Positions 43,937 through 52,623 of a stretch of 64,000 nucleotides of DNA are shown here, piece by piece (positions within the stretch are counted from its first letter, which is position 1; every line of letters begins with the position of its first letter). The position numbers and the translations under genes are program-made. The stretch covers positions 9,949-73,948 of the forward strand of contig DAOUBW010000022.1 of the NCBI GenBank assembly GCA_034432555.1, in the 5' to 3' direction. Under the pieces are notes generated by a model. That model worked only from the letters and a program-made list of their open reading frames with translations. It searched no databases and had not been told where the DNA came from. Origin of the DNA: CP2-2F sp034432555 (lineage in GTDB: Bacteria > Chloroflexota > Anaerolineae > Aggregatilineales > UBA2796).

Positions 43937-45592
43937 CTAGCGCCTTGACCGCCGCCACCAGACCAGCAGCCCAACCAGCAGCACTGCGCCCGGCAGCACT
44001 GCCAACGTGATGAAGGCGGTCAGTTCTAGGTCGCGGCTTGGCACGCTGAGCGGCAACTGCCCAAAGACAGGCTCTACCGTCACGCGCTCAAGGAATTCGA
44101 CCAGCCAATCAACCGTGTTCGTCCACAAGATTTGCCCATCAAAGGCAACGATCAGATCGTTGGTCACCCAATCAGCATCGCCCACTACAACCAAGCGCCC
44201 GCCGGTGATCTCGTTTTCGGCGGCTGCCATCAGGGTGAGCGGTCCGGGCAAATCAGCCGCGCCCCGCGTTGCCCGATCAGGATTGCTTGCCACCTCGCGC
44301 AGATCGAGTTTGCCAAAGGCATCGTCCGTGGTGGTGTAAATGCGCTGCACCGTCACGCCGACGGGCGGATTGGGCGCCACCTGCCACGACTGCGCAATGG
44401 CGAATAGCGGGCGCGCCGCGCCGCCCGTCTGATCTTTCTGCACAATAGGATGCCCTTCAAAGAACTGCGCCGCCCGCACATAGTACTGTGTGTCGTTGAA
44501 GGAGAGCGGGTCAAAGACAATATCACGGTTTGGGCGAATGCCCCACGCCTGCCACAGATAGGCAGCCAATGGGCTATCCTCTGCCTGCATAAAGCGAATA
44601 TCGCTGCGGAAGGCAGGCTCCGCCATGATCAACACCTTGCCGCCGCTGTTCAGGTAGTTTGCCACCCGATCCGCCATTCCCGCCGTAAAATCGCGGGTTG
44701 GCGCAAGGATGATCAGCGCGGTGGTGCCTTGCGGCACGCTTTCGCGGCTCAGGTCAAGCGTCCCAACCTGAATGCCGACGGCGCGCAAGCCATCACGGAT
44801 GCCGGTCGCCTCTGTGTCAAGGTTCAGTTCTCCGTTGCCAACGCTGAATAAGACGTTGAATCTGCCGCGCACCTCAAGCTGCAAGATCGCCTCTGCGATC
44901 CAACGCTCGTTGATGTAGTCTTCTTCGGCGGGCAGTTCGGGCAAGCGGTCTCGCGCCGAAAGTACTCTCACGGTGAAGTTCGGGTCGGGCGTGCCGTCGG
45001 CAGCCAGATACGAGACGAAAACGCCGTAGGCGCGCTGCAAGCCGAACTGACCAGCGATGATCGGCTGCTGATCGGGATCAACATAGACCAGACGAATTTT
45101 ATCAGGCGCGGCATCGGCAAACAGCCGCAAAACGGGCGATTCGAGCGCCTGCTGAGTCAGCAAGCGGCGGCTGTAAAAGGCGGTGATCTGGATTGGGCGC
45201 GAAAGCTGCTCCACAATGGGGCGCACATTCGGCTTCAGGCGGTAATACCCCTGCGCCGTCAGATCCGTTGCGATTCCGCTGCGCGCCGCAATGGCATACA
45301 GCGTTAGCACAATGCCGACGAACAGCAGCACGATCAGGGCGCTGTTGCTGCCATACACGGCGCGCCTGCTGCTGAGCGTGCTGCGGAAATCGTCAGGCGC
45401 CAACGTCATCCACAGGCTAAGCCCTGCCAAGCCGATCAAGGCGCTGATCACCACAAAGGGCGAGAGTTCGCCGCTTGCCAGCAGCGCGCCAACCGCCACA
45501 ATCAGCGCCGCGCCGCCGATCAGGCTGCTGTAGCGTGCCACACTCACACGGTTGAGGATGAGTGTGCCGCGCCCTTTGCCCTCAGAAGCCAT
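43937..45592 (-). CDS. GldG-like ABC auxiliary membrane protein
   Basis: 551 residues. Two TM helices near the N-terminus (YSSLIGGAALIVAVGALLAS; FVVISALIGLAGLSLWMTLA) and one more before residue 110, a large external domain (IQITAFYSRRLLTQQALESPVLRLFADA; NVLFSVGNGELNLDTEATGIRDGLRAVGIQVGTLDLS; LIILAPTRDFTAGMADRVANYLNSGGKVLIMAEP) and a C-terminal TM (FITLAVLPGAVLLVGLLVWWRR). This is the GldG_uncharacterised ABC-type domain. The last residues run RRSRR. It is downstream of the GldF-like permease. Confidence 0.85.
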   Translation of the reverse strand: MASEGKGRGTLILNRVSVARYSSLIGGAALIVAVGALLASGELSPFVVISALIGLAGLSLWMTLAPDDFRSTLSSRRAVYGSNSALIVLLFVGIVLTLYAIAARSGIATDLTAQGYYRLKPNVRPIVEQLSRPIQITAFYSRRLLTQQALESPVLRLFADAAPDKIRLVYVDPDQQPIIAGQFGLQRAYGVFVSYLAADGTPDPNFTVRVLSARDRLPELPAEEDYINERWIAEAILQLEVRGRFNVLFSVGNGELNLDTEATGIRDGLRAVGIQVGTLDLSRESVPQGTTALIILAPTRDFTAGMADRVANYLNSGGKVLIMAEPAFRSDIRFMQAEDSPLAAYLWQAWGIRPNRDIVFDPLSFNDTQYYVRAAQFFEGHPIVQKDQTGGAARPLFAIAQSWQVAPNPPVGVTVQRIYTTTDDAFGKLDLREVASNPDRATRGAADLPGPLTLMAAAENEITGGRLVVVGDADWVTNDLIVAFDGQILWTNTVDWLVEFLERVTVEPVFGQLPLSVPSRDLELTAFITLAVLPGAVLLVGLLVWWRRSRR

Positions 45593-45607
45593 AGATCATC
45601 TTCTCCA

Positions 45608-46333
45608 CTAGCGCCACCGCCGCGATTGCACAATCTGGGCGGTGGCAAGCAGCAGCACGCCCGCCACACCCAAAAAGAACACGGTGTGATCAAGGCGCAC
45701 AATACCAATGGCGAACGAGTAGGAATAGTTGCTCTGGAAGCTGATGCCGCGCACAAATTCGGCAAGTGAACGGTTGCTGATCACGTTGCCGACCAAATCC
45801 GCCTGCCACAGGATCAAAAGCGCTGCCATGCCCAAGAACGCCGCCACAATCTGGTTTTCGTTCAGGGCAGAGAAAAAGATGCCCACAGCGATGCAGGCAC
45901 CGCCAAACAACCACACGCCAATGTATGCGGCAAACGCCACGCCTAAATCCGGCGGGCTGAGCCACACCAAAAGCACCTGATGCACCACGGTTAAGCTGAT
46001 CAGGATGCTATAGTACGCCCAGGCGCCCAAAAACTTACCTAGCACAATCTGATAATCTTGAAGTGGCAAAGTCATCAGCAGTTCAAGGGTGCCTTCGCGG
46101 TTTTCTTCCGCCAGCAGGCGCATCGTGAGCAGCGGCACAAAAAAGACGCTGAACTGCGCGAGGTAGATCAGCGGCAAGGCGGCATCCGTAGCGGCGCGTC
46201 CGTTGCGGGCTGCCAGATCGTCGTTGAAGGTGAAGCCTGTCAGCAGCAGCACGGCAAACGCCACAAAATAGGCGATGGGCGAATTGAAATACTGCGCCAA
46301 TTCGCGCCGAAAGATGATCCAGATGAGCCTCAT
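45608..46333 (-). CDS. GldF-like ABC-2 permease
   Basis: 241 residues with six predicted helices, starting IFRRELAQYFNSPIAYFVAFAVLLL and including LLAEENREGTLELLMTLPLQDYQIVLGKFLGAW, the ABC-2 cytoplasmic segment. It is the permease of a Gld-type exporter with the adjacent gldG-like gene. The ATPase (GldA-like) that normally precedes it is not present upstream; the next gene is a restriction-modification enzyme, so the ATPase must be supplied from elsewhere or has been displaced. Confidence 0.88.
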   Translation of the reverse strand: MRLIWIIFRRELAQYFNSPIAYFVAFAVLLLTGFTFNDDLAARNGRAATDAALPLIYLAQFSVFFVPLLTMRLLAEENREGTLELLMTLPLQDYQIVLGKFLGAWAYYSILISLTVVHQVLLVWLSPPDLGVAFAAYIGVWLFGGACIAVGIFFSALNENQIVAAFLGMAALLILWQADLVGNVISNRSLAEFVRGISFQSNYSYSFAIGIVRLDHTVFFLGVAGVLLLATAQIVQSRRWR

Positions 46334-46376
46334 AGCCTCACAATCGCAATCTACGCCACCTTACCTGCACAGTCTA

Positions 46377-46433
46377 GCGCTGAGTGCGGAAATCCACAAC
46401 TTGTGTTTGGTGTGGCGCCTCCGCGCACAGCGC
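46377..46433. repeat. Imperfect inverted repeat after restriction-modification gene
   Basis: GCGCTGAGTGCGGA (46377-46390) and TCCGCGCACAGCGC (46420-46433) pair over most of 14 positions, with an inner CCACA/TGTGG pair. It directly abuts the stop of the restriction gene and may form its terminator. The remaining spacer holds nothing else visible. Confidence 0.4.
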
Positions 46434-49268
46434 TCAACCCTCCACCAAGGCGATTTCCGCCGCGCTCAGCCCGTAGAGCTGATAGACGATCCGATCTACT
46501 TCGCCTTCCAGCGCCGTGATGCGACGTTCCAGCGGCGTGCGCGTGGCGGGTGAGGCAGCCGCAGCCACCTGCTGGTGCAAGCCCAACAAGGTTTGGACGG
46601 CAGCAACGATCTGATCGTGCAGGGCGCGCTCATTAGATTTTTTCAAATCAAGAACTTTTATTGGAATGCGCTTTGTAACTGTGCCATCAAAATGCATGGT
46701 GCGAATTGCTTTAGCAAAGATAAATCTATAAACATACCAGTTGATGAGTTTGGAATGTAGTAATGCCAGCAAGTAGGCACTCGACATCTGTGAACGATTC
46801 ACAAGTTGATTGACAGTATCAAGAATAACGGCTGTTTCGGAGGATGTTCTGTCGGCTATTGTGCCAATAATTTTAATGTGATCAGTTGGATTCGCAATAT
46901 GTGCTACGATATTTTGCACTAAAAGGCTGTTTTCCTGAATACAAGCATTCGCTGGAATATTCTCATCTGAAATTTGAAGATAGCCTTTACGCCCATTAAC
47001 TAGCCAGCGCTTGATGTTTGAACCGCCAAGCACTTGATATTTTGCGGGAGTATCACCAACCTTGGACTGTAACATACCGCCGCGTGTATTTGTGGTCAGC
47101 TCTCCAAGCATCACGCAGGATTTTACAACCTTTTGGGCAATGCTTAGTTCCGATTCACCGACGCTGTTGAGGAAGAAGCCGAATTTTCGGCAGTCTGTTT
47201 TGTTGACGCGCCCTACTTCAACAATGGCTTTACCTTGCCTAGTTAATGATACATATGTTTTATTCGTTGAACCTTTAACGGCTACAAAAACTGATTGCTC
47301 TAGTTTGACTTCACGCCAAACTTTGCCAACATCAACAAGTTGAATAATCTCACGCTCAAAAAACGTGCGTGTTTTCTGCCAAGTTGATGAATAAGTGAAG
47401 GATTTCGGCACAATCATTCCGATAATGCCTGCTTCTTTGAGTAATCTGTGTGCCTGCACCATCATCAACGCGGCGGTATCTGTTGAGCCAGTGATGTAAT
47501 GTTTTTTAAGGTAGTTCCTCTCAGGATCGGATAAGTCAGCACCATAGGGCGGGTTGCCGATCACTGCGTCAAAGCCGCCTTCGGCAAAGATCGGCGCAAA
47601 GCCGCGCTGCCAGTCAAAATAGTTCACGCGGGCATAGTCCGCCGCGCTAAGCTGCCAGCCGTTTTGGGCGGCGAACGCCTCAAAGTCGGGCGCGATCAGG
47701 GCGTTGCCGCACTGGATGTTGCGTCCGAGGTCGGGCAGGGCGCGCTCGTGCCAGAGCTGGCGCTGCTGGCGGATGCTCTCGTCGGTCTCGCCTTCAAGGG
47801 CGCGCAGCAGCAGCGAGAGTTTGGTGGTCTCCACAGCGCGGGAATCAATATCCACGCCGTAGAGGTTATCCAGCAAGATTTGCTTGCGCGCCTTAATGGT
47901 CAGCCGCCACTCAGCGCCGTTGACGGTGGTGGTTTGGCGCAGCCAGCCTGCTTTGGCGTGCTTTTCGGGCGAGTCGGCGGTGTAGGCGCGTAAATACCAA
48001 TCCAGCAGGAATTGGTAGGCGCCGATCAGGAATGAGCCGCTGCCACAGGCGGGGTCTAGCACGCGCAGCTTGGCAGCCTGTTTGGGCGTCTTGCCATGCA
48101 GCAGCGGCGTCAGGGTCTGGCTGACGATGTACTCGACGATGTAGGCGGGCGTGTAGTAAACGCCGCCTGCCTTCCGCACTTCGGGCTTGGGTTCGATGAC
48201 GATATCGGGGTTGCCTGCTTTCACTTCAACGCGGATGACCTTGCCGAGGAACTGCTCGTATGCCTGACCGAGAATCTCGACGGGAATCTCGGAAAAGACG
48301 TAGGGACTGTGGGGAAAATACAGCCGTTTGAGGATGTCGCTGAGCGTCTGGTCATCCAGGTGCAGGCTGAGCGTGAGGGCGTCGGGCTGTTCGGTGTGGT
48401 CGCGTTCGGGCGGCGGGAAGTAGAACAAGCCGCTGTTGTAGCGGTCACGCGCCTGTTTGAAATATTCGGTCAGGCGGTCGTAGACATGCACGCCGTTAAC
48501 GAGCGCGAACAAGCGCGCATAGTCCTCCACGCCGCGGTCTTCGCAAATGCGTAAGAAGATGATGCGGTCAAGGATTTTCTGGACGGCGTAGTTAATATCG
48601 GCATGGGTGAGCGTCTGTTTGCGGTTAAGCTGCCAAATGCGCTTGGCAAGGTCGCGCCGCCACAGGTCAAGGTCGGCAAGGAAGGCGGCGTCTACGGTCA
48701 TGGCGCCGCGTGGGGCGGGCTGTTCGGCAAAGCGGTCGAGGGCGCCGTTGAGGACTGCCTGACGGCTAAAGAGCGCGGCGATCTCGTCCCATTTTTGGGC
48801 GTACTGCTCACAGGTGAAATAGTGAACGCGGGCAACGCTGGCGGCGTCTTTGTCGCTAGGCTTGACGCGGCAGTCATAGACGGCGAACTCGGCAAAGTCG
48901 GTCAGGATCGAGAGGGTCAGGGTGGCGCTCCAACCATAGCGGCGCAGTTGGTAGGCGGGCTTGGCGTCCGTCTTGAGGTTGCGGGCGGGCTTTTTCGCCT
49001 CCACAAAGAATTTGCGCGCACCGCCGACGCAAAAGGCGTAATCGGGCGCCTTCACATGCTCACCGATCCGCACGGCGTCCTCATGGCGCACTTCACGCTG
49101 GGAAGGCGGCAAGCCGTCGGCGTTTTCCATATCCCAGCCCAGCGCCCGAAAGAATGGGTTGATAAAATCCACACGGACTTGCGTCTCGTTGTAGTCGGGA
49201 TGCTCGAACTGGGCGCGCCGCGCGGTGAAGCGCTCGATCAGGGCGAGAATTTCGGCAGGGGCGGGCAT
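46434..49268 (-). CDS. Type IIG/Eco57I-like restriction-modification enzyme
   Basis: 944 residues in one chain. The N-terminal domain carries a PD-x-n-ExK nuclease site (APDYAFCVGG, FFVEAKKPARNL, about 75-97), methyltransferase motif I is LDPACGSGSFLIGA (about 405), motif IV is IGNPPYGADL (about 570), so adenine N6 methylation is expected. The C-terminal part (575-881) is a TaqI/Eco57I-like specificity region with many aromatic and Asn residues, followed by a coiled coil. Base composition changes inside the gene: 46625-47545 is clearly AT-richer than the flanks. The gene stands alone between a tRNA and gld genes; no separate specificity or nuclease gene is seen. Confidence 0.9.
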   Translation of the reverse strand: MPAPAEILALIERFTARRAQFEHPDYNETQVRVDFINPFFRALGWDMENADGLPPSQREVRHEDAVRIGEHVKAPDYAFCVGGARKFFVEAKKPARNLKTDAKPAYQLRRYGWSATLTLSILTDFAEFAVYDCRVKPSDKDAASVARVHYFTCEQYAQKWDEIAALFSRQAVLNGALDRFAEQPAPRGAMTVDAAFLADLDLWRRDLAKRIWQLNRKQTLTHADINYAVQKILDRIIFLRICEDRGVEDYARLFALVNGVHVYDRLTEYFKQARDRYNSGLFYFPPPERDHTEQPDALTLSLHLDDQTLSDILKRLYFPHSPYVFSEIPVEILGQAYEQFLGKVIRVEVKAGNPDIVIEPKPEVRKAGGVYYTPAYIVEYIVSQTLTPLLHGKTPKQAAKLRVLDPACGSGSFLIGAYQFLLDWYLRAYTADSPEKHAKAGWLRQTTTVNGAEWRLTIKARKQILLDNLYGVDIDSRAVETTKLSLLLRALEGETDESIRQQRQLWHERALPDLGRNIQCGNALIAPDFEAFAAQNGWQLSAADYARVNYFDWQRGFAPIFAEGGFDAVIGNPPYGADLSDPERNYLKKHYITGSTDTAALMMVQAHRLLKEAGIIGMIVPKSFTYSSTWQKTRTFFEREIIQLVDVGKVWREVKLEQSVFVAVKGSTNKTYVSLTRQGKAIVEVGRVNKTDCRKFGFFLNSVGESELSIAQKVVKSCVMLGELTTNTRGGMLQSKVGDTPAKYQVLGGSNIKRWLVNGRKGYLQISDENIPANACIQENSLLVQNIVAHIANPTDHIKIIGTIADRTSSETAVILDTVNQLVNRSQMSSAYLLALLHSKLINWYVYRFIFAKAIRTMHFDGTVTKRIPIKVLDLKKSNERALHDQIVAAVQTLLGLHQQVAAAASPATRTPLERRITALEGEVDRIVYQLYGLSAAEIALVEG

Positions 49269-49380
49269 AGGGCGCAGACCTTTCTACGGGCAAGTCTCGC
49301 GCCGCAATTAGACCACAGGGCGCGCCGCAGGGCAAGTGACGGGCGGGCAATCAGCTACTTTGAGGTGCGGAAAACAAATG

Positions 49381-49409
49381 CGTCGTAGGCATTTGGGAGC
49401 CCTACGACG
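49381..49409 (-). terminator. Terminator-like hairpin after tRNA-Arg
   Basis: CGTCGTAGG (49381-49389) and CCTACGACG (49401-49409) give a nine-base perfect stem with an 11-base loop, followed on the minus strand by CATTTGTTTTC. It is about 28 bases beyond the tRNA 3' end. Confidence 0.7.
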
Positions 49410-49436
49410 AGTCGGAAGTGGTTTACGAGAACCCAG

Positions 49437-49509
49437 CGTGCCTGGAGGGATTCGAACCCCCGACATCTTGCTCCGTAGGCAAGCGCTCTATCCACTGAGC
49501 TACAGGCAC
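49437..49509 (-). tRNA. tRNA-Arg(ACG)
   Basis: On the minus strand: acceptor GTGCCTG/CAGGCAC with discriminator G, D-arm GCTC-GAGC, anticodon stem CTTGC/GCAAG with loop CTACGGA (anticodon ACG, read as ICG), T-arm GGGGG-TTCGAAT-CCCTC. Length 73 bases; CCA is not encoded. A consensus promoter precedes it. Confidence 0.97.
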
Positions 49510-49527
49510 ATGACTACCTTGCAGTGC

Positions 49528-49555
49528 ATTCTAGCATACTTGGCGTGTCTGTCAA
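49528..49555 (-). promoter_or_regulatory. tRNA-Arg promoter
   Basis: On the minus strand: a perfect -35 TTGACA (49555-49550), 16 bases, then -10 TAGAAT (49533-49528) with a TGC extension. The tRNA begins 18 bases downstream. Confidence 0.8.
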
Positions 49556-49609
49556 GGGCTTGTAAATGGGTGGGTATAGTGAAGCCTGCCCGCTGCCCAG
49601 ACGTATCTC

Positions 49610-50341
49610 TTAAGCCATTTTCTCAAGGCGTGCGATCAGATAGAGTTTGAAGTGCTTCAGGCGCGGCGAGTCAGTCAGGCGCTCATAGAAAAGGGCAAGG
49701 CGGAACAACGGCAGCGAAAATGCCATATAAAACGGATTGCCCACATAGGCGATCTGTGCCACGCGCAAGCCTGCTTGTTCCGCCACACGGCTGAGCGCAC
49801 GCCCTGTATTGGCGCGGTAAAAAGTGGGGTGCGATTCATGGACAGGACGGCGCAACAGGCGCCTCAGGGCAAACGTGCGGGCGGTGTCTGGCACAAGGCG
49901 GCTGAGGAACGGCACATAATTATGGGCGTTGGTCGTCAGCAGGATGATCTTACCGTCAGGGCGCAGCAGGCGCGCCATCTCGCGGAAGGCATTAACGGGC
50001 TGCGGAAAGTGTTCCACCACCCACTGTGAGGCGATCACATCAAAACTTGCGGCGCGGAACGGCAGATGATAAGCGTTTGCCAAAACAGGCAGTTGCACCG
50101 TATGGTTGTGCCGCAGATCATCCGCCACGAGGTCTATGCCAACGCTGCGCGCCGCCTGATGAATAGGCACAGCCGCCAGTGAATCACGTCCGCAGCCAAC
50201 ATCCAGCAGTGTTGAATCGACGCTGATCACGTCGGCAAGCCATGCTGCATACTGCTGACCGGCATTCACGAAGTTTGGGTAGCGTTGATCAAAGAGTGCT
50301 TGGCAGCGCCGATAACGCGGACTCTCTGTGTAGGCGACCAT
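49610..50341 (-). CDS. Class I SAM-dependent methyltransferase
   Basis: 243 residues. SAM motif I is LLDVGCGRDSLAAVP, followed by VGIDLVADDLRHN, ANAYHLPFRAASFDVIASQWVVEHF and REMARLLRPDGKIILLTTNAHNYVP, the Methyltransf_11 layout. The C-terminal 70 residues are helical and hydrophobic, which suggests a lipid or glycolipid substrate. It lies seven bases downstream of the PBP gene in the same direction; a link with cell-wall or lipid synthesis is inferred only from that. Confidence 0.88.
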   Translation of the reverse strand: MVAYTESPRYRRCQALFDQRYPNFVNAGQQYAAWLADVISVDSTLLDVGCGRDSLAAVPIHQAARSVGIDLVADDLRHNHTVQLPVLANAYHLPFRAASFDVIASQWVVEHFPQPVNAFREMARLLRPDGKIILLTTNAHNYVPFLSRLVPDTARTFALRRLLRRPVHESHPTFYRANTGRALSRVAEQAGLRVAQIAYVGNPFYMAFSLPLFRLALFYERLTDSPRLKHFKLYLIARLEKMA

Positions 50342-50348
50342 GCAGCCT

Positions 50349-52091
50349 CTAGCGCTTCACGATCATGCTGGTGTTGCCGCCTTGCTCACGCAGTTCGGCG
50401 CGTTGTGCATCCGTCGGGATGTTCATCAACACCACCAGCCGCTTTGCCAACTGCGAAAAGGCAGGTGCGGCAGTCTCGCTGGCAAAACGCCCAACTTTGT
50501 CCAGCTTGATGAGGATGCTCACACGCGGCTCGTCAGCCGGCAAAAAGCCAACAAAAGTTGCCATTTGCAGTTCAGGATCATACAAGCCGACGCACGTCGC
50601 ACAGTAGATTTGGGCAGTTCCCGTCTTGCCGGCGACGGTATAGCCCGGCACACGCGCATCCTTGCCTTCACCCACATTCACAACCTGCACCATGATGTTG
50701 GTAATCCGCTGCGCCACATCTGCCGAGATCGGCGTGCGGACGGAGGCAGGCACCGCGTAGTATTCGCGGTCGCCATCCACCGTCTTCAGGCGGATGTGTG
50801 GCTGCATCATCTGCCCACCGTTGGCGATCACGTTCACGAACGAGAGCATTTGCAGCGGCGTCACCGTCAGCCCTTGTCCAAAGCTATTGGTGGCAAGGTC
50901 GGAATCGCTCCAATACAGGTCGTTGGGCAGGCGCAAAATGCCGGCTGCCTCACCTTCCAGATCAATGCCCGTCGGCTGCCCGACGCCAAAGCGCCGCAAG
51001 CCTTCATAGAACTCCGTTGGACCGAGGACATCTACCGAGAGCCAGGTTGTGCCAAGATTCCACGAGCGCACCAACACATCTACGAAACTTTGTGAGCCAT
51101 GCGCGGCGCGATCCCAGTTAAAGATGCGCCTGCCGCCTACCACGCGGAAATTGCTCCCTTCGTAGTAGGTCGAATCTTCCGAGACCTTGCCCGACTCAAG
51201 GGCGAGTGCGGCAGTCACCACCTTAAAGACCGAGCCGGGTTCGTAGCTATCGCTGATAGCGGGATTGCGGGTGGCGTCTTTGCCGGCTTCAAAGTAAACG
51301 TTCGGGTCAAAGGTAGGGTAGGAAGCCATCGCCAGCACTTCGCCACTGCGCGGATCCATGATCAGGATGGTGCCGCCTGTGGCACCATAGCGATTGATGG
51401 CGTCGTAGAGTTCGCTCTCGGCAAGGTGCTGAATGCTGCGGTCAATGGTCAGGTAAATATCACGTCCGGGCGGCGGCAGATCGCCTAGAATGGCGTCAAA
51501 GGGGATGCGGCTGCGCTCCGTGATGCGGCTCTGCCCGGCGAGGTCGTCGTTGTAGCCGCCTTCCACGCCCACATAGCCACGCCGAAGGTTGCCTTCCCAA
51601 CCCACAAAGCCGACGATATGCGCGGCAAGGCTGTTATGCGGATAAATGCGTTTCGGTTCTGGGTCAATGGTCACCGCCAGCAGGTTAAGCTGCGCCACTT
51701 TTTGTGCCACCTCCACGCTAACGGGCTGGCGAGTAACTAACTCATAGGGCGCACGGCTGTTGGCAAGCCGCAGAATGCGCTCTTCATCTTCGCCGAGCGC
51801 TTGGGCAAGTTCACGGGCAAGTTTCGCCTTGTCCGAGATGTAGACAGGACTGATGCCGATCCGATATTCGGTGGTGTTGGCTGCCAGCAATTCGCCGTTG
51901 CGGTCATAAATGCGCCCACGCTCTGGGAATCTATCGTTGATGGTGCGGTAGTTGCTGCTGGCAATGCGCTGCAAATAGGCAGCCACATCCAGCTGGAACT
52001 GGAACGAGGCAAGGCGCGCAAAGAGCAGCACGCCCATCACGATGATCATAAAGGTGAGCAGCGAAAGGCGTCGGTTAAAGCTGGATCGCAT
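50349..52091 (-). CDS. Penicillin-binding protein, class B transpeptidase (FtsI/PBP2-like)
   Basis: 580 residues. An N-terminal TM (LLTFMIIVMGVLLFARLASF) is followed by the dimerisation region with RGRIYDRNGELLA, and the transpeptidase domain with Ser287-Val-Phe-Lys290 (YEPGSVFKVV), SWN (SxN, near 345) and KTGT (near 523). No PASTA domain is present. The downstream-facing partner encoded before it is an FtsL/DivIC-like protein, which points to septal peptidoglycan synthesis. The 3' neighbour is the methyltransferase. Confidence 0.95.
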   Translation of the reverse strand: MRSSFNRRLSLLTFMIIVMGVLLFARLASFQFQLDVAAYLQRIASSNYRTINDRFPERGRIYDRNGELLAANTTEYRIGISPVYISDKAKLARELAQALGEDEERILRLANSRAPYELVTRQPVSVEVAQKVAQLNLLAVTIDPEPKRIYPHNSLAAHIVGFVGWEGNLRRGYVGVEGGYNDDLAGQSRITERSRIPFDAILGDLPPPGRDIYLTIDRSIQHLAESELYDAINRYGATGGTILIMDPRSGEVLAMASYPTFDPNVYFEAGKDATRNPAISDSYEPGSVFKVVTAALALESGKVSEDSTYYEGSNFRVVGGRRIFNWDRAAHGSQSFVDVLVRSWNLGTTWLSVDVLGPTEFYEGLRRFGVGQPTGIDLEGEAAGILRLPNDLYWSDSDLATNSFGQGLTVTPLQMLSFVNVIANGGQMMQPHIRLKTVDGDREYYAVPASVRTPISADVAQRITNIMVQVVNVGEGKDARVPGYTVAGKTGTAQIYCATCVGLYDPELQMATFVGFLPADEPRVSILIKLDKVGRFASETAAPAFSQLAKRLVVLMNIPTDAQRAELREQGGNTSMIVKR

Positions 52092-52103
52092 AGCCTAAGA
52101 CTC

Positions 52104-52589
52104 CTACGGCGTGCTGCCGCTGTTCATCCATTGTTCAAATTGGCGCAGCAGGGCATCCCACTGCTGGCGCACCCAACCTTCAAAGGTCTCGTCATAGACC
52201 AACGTTGGCGCTGGGGTCAGGAAAGGCGTCGGTGTGGCGCGGATAGGCGAATAGCCTTCCACAACGATGTATTCAAGGTCTTGGGCGGCGGCGGGCGCAA
52301 AGCCAAGCTGTTGGGCGCGCCCGCGCAAGGTGTTGATGTTGCGCTGCTGGGCGATCTGCGCCTGCATATCGCCGATGGCGCGCTGTAAGAATTCGCGGGT
52401 GCGCTGAAGCTCCAGCAGGTTACTGCCGGTGGTGGCGGTGACGGTTGCCTGCGCCAAATACAGCGCGCCGATGAAGATCGCCACGACCATGATCAAGCCG
52501 ATGATGGCAATCGCCTGAGTGGGCGACCGCCATGGCATCTGTGGCACTGCCTGCCGAATGGGTGTTGAAGGCTCGCGTCTGTCTGTCAT
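52104..52589 (-). CDS. FtsL/DivIC-like septum protein
   Basis: 161 residues: Pro-rich cytosolic N-terminus, one TM helix (AIAIIGLIMVVAIFIGALYLAQATVTA), then an extracellular coiled coil (NLLELQRTREFLQRAIGDMQAQIAQQRNINTLRGRAQQLGF) and a short tail. This matches FtsL/DivIC topology and the usual position just upstream of ftsI. ATG 52589 (MTDRREPSTP) is chosen over the longer frame to 52697, which overlaps the next gene. Confidence 0.82.
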   Translation of the reverse strand: MTDRREPSTPIRQAVPQMPWRSPTQAIAIIGLIMVVAIFIGALYLAQATVTATTGSNLLELQRTREFLQRAIGDMQAQIAQQRNINTLRGRAQQLGFAPAAAQDLEYIVVEGYSPIRATPTPFLTPAPTLVYDETFEGWVRQQWDALLRQFEQWMNSGSTP

Positions 52590-52623
52590 ACCAGAAAGTA
52601 TACCCAACCTTAGCGGGCTGCTG

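Noticed and set aside
48603..49388. 261-residue plus-strand frame over the restriction gene N-terminus
   Set aside because: Antisense to the nuclease domain, which has clear motifs; no supporting start site or family resemblance.
49336..49650. 104-residue plus-strand frame containing PSVPGGIRTPDILLRR
   Set aside because: This is the well-known artefact of reading through a tRNA gene; tRNA-Arg lies inside it on the minus strand.
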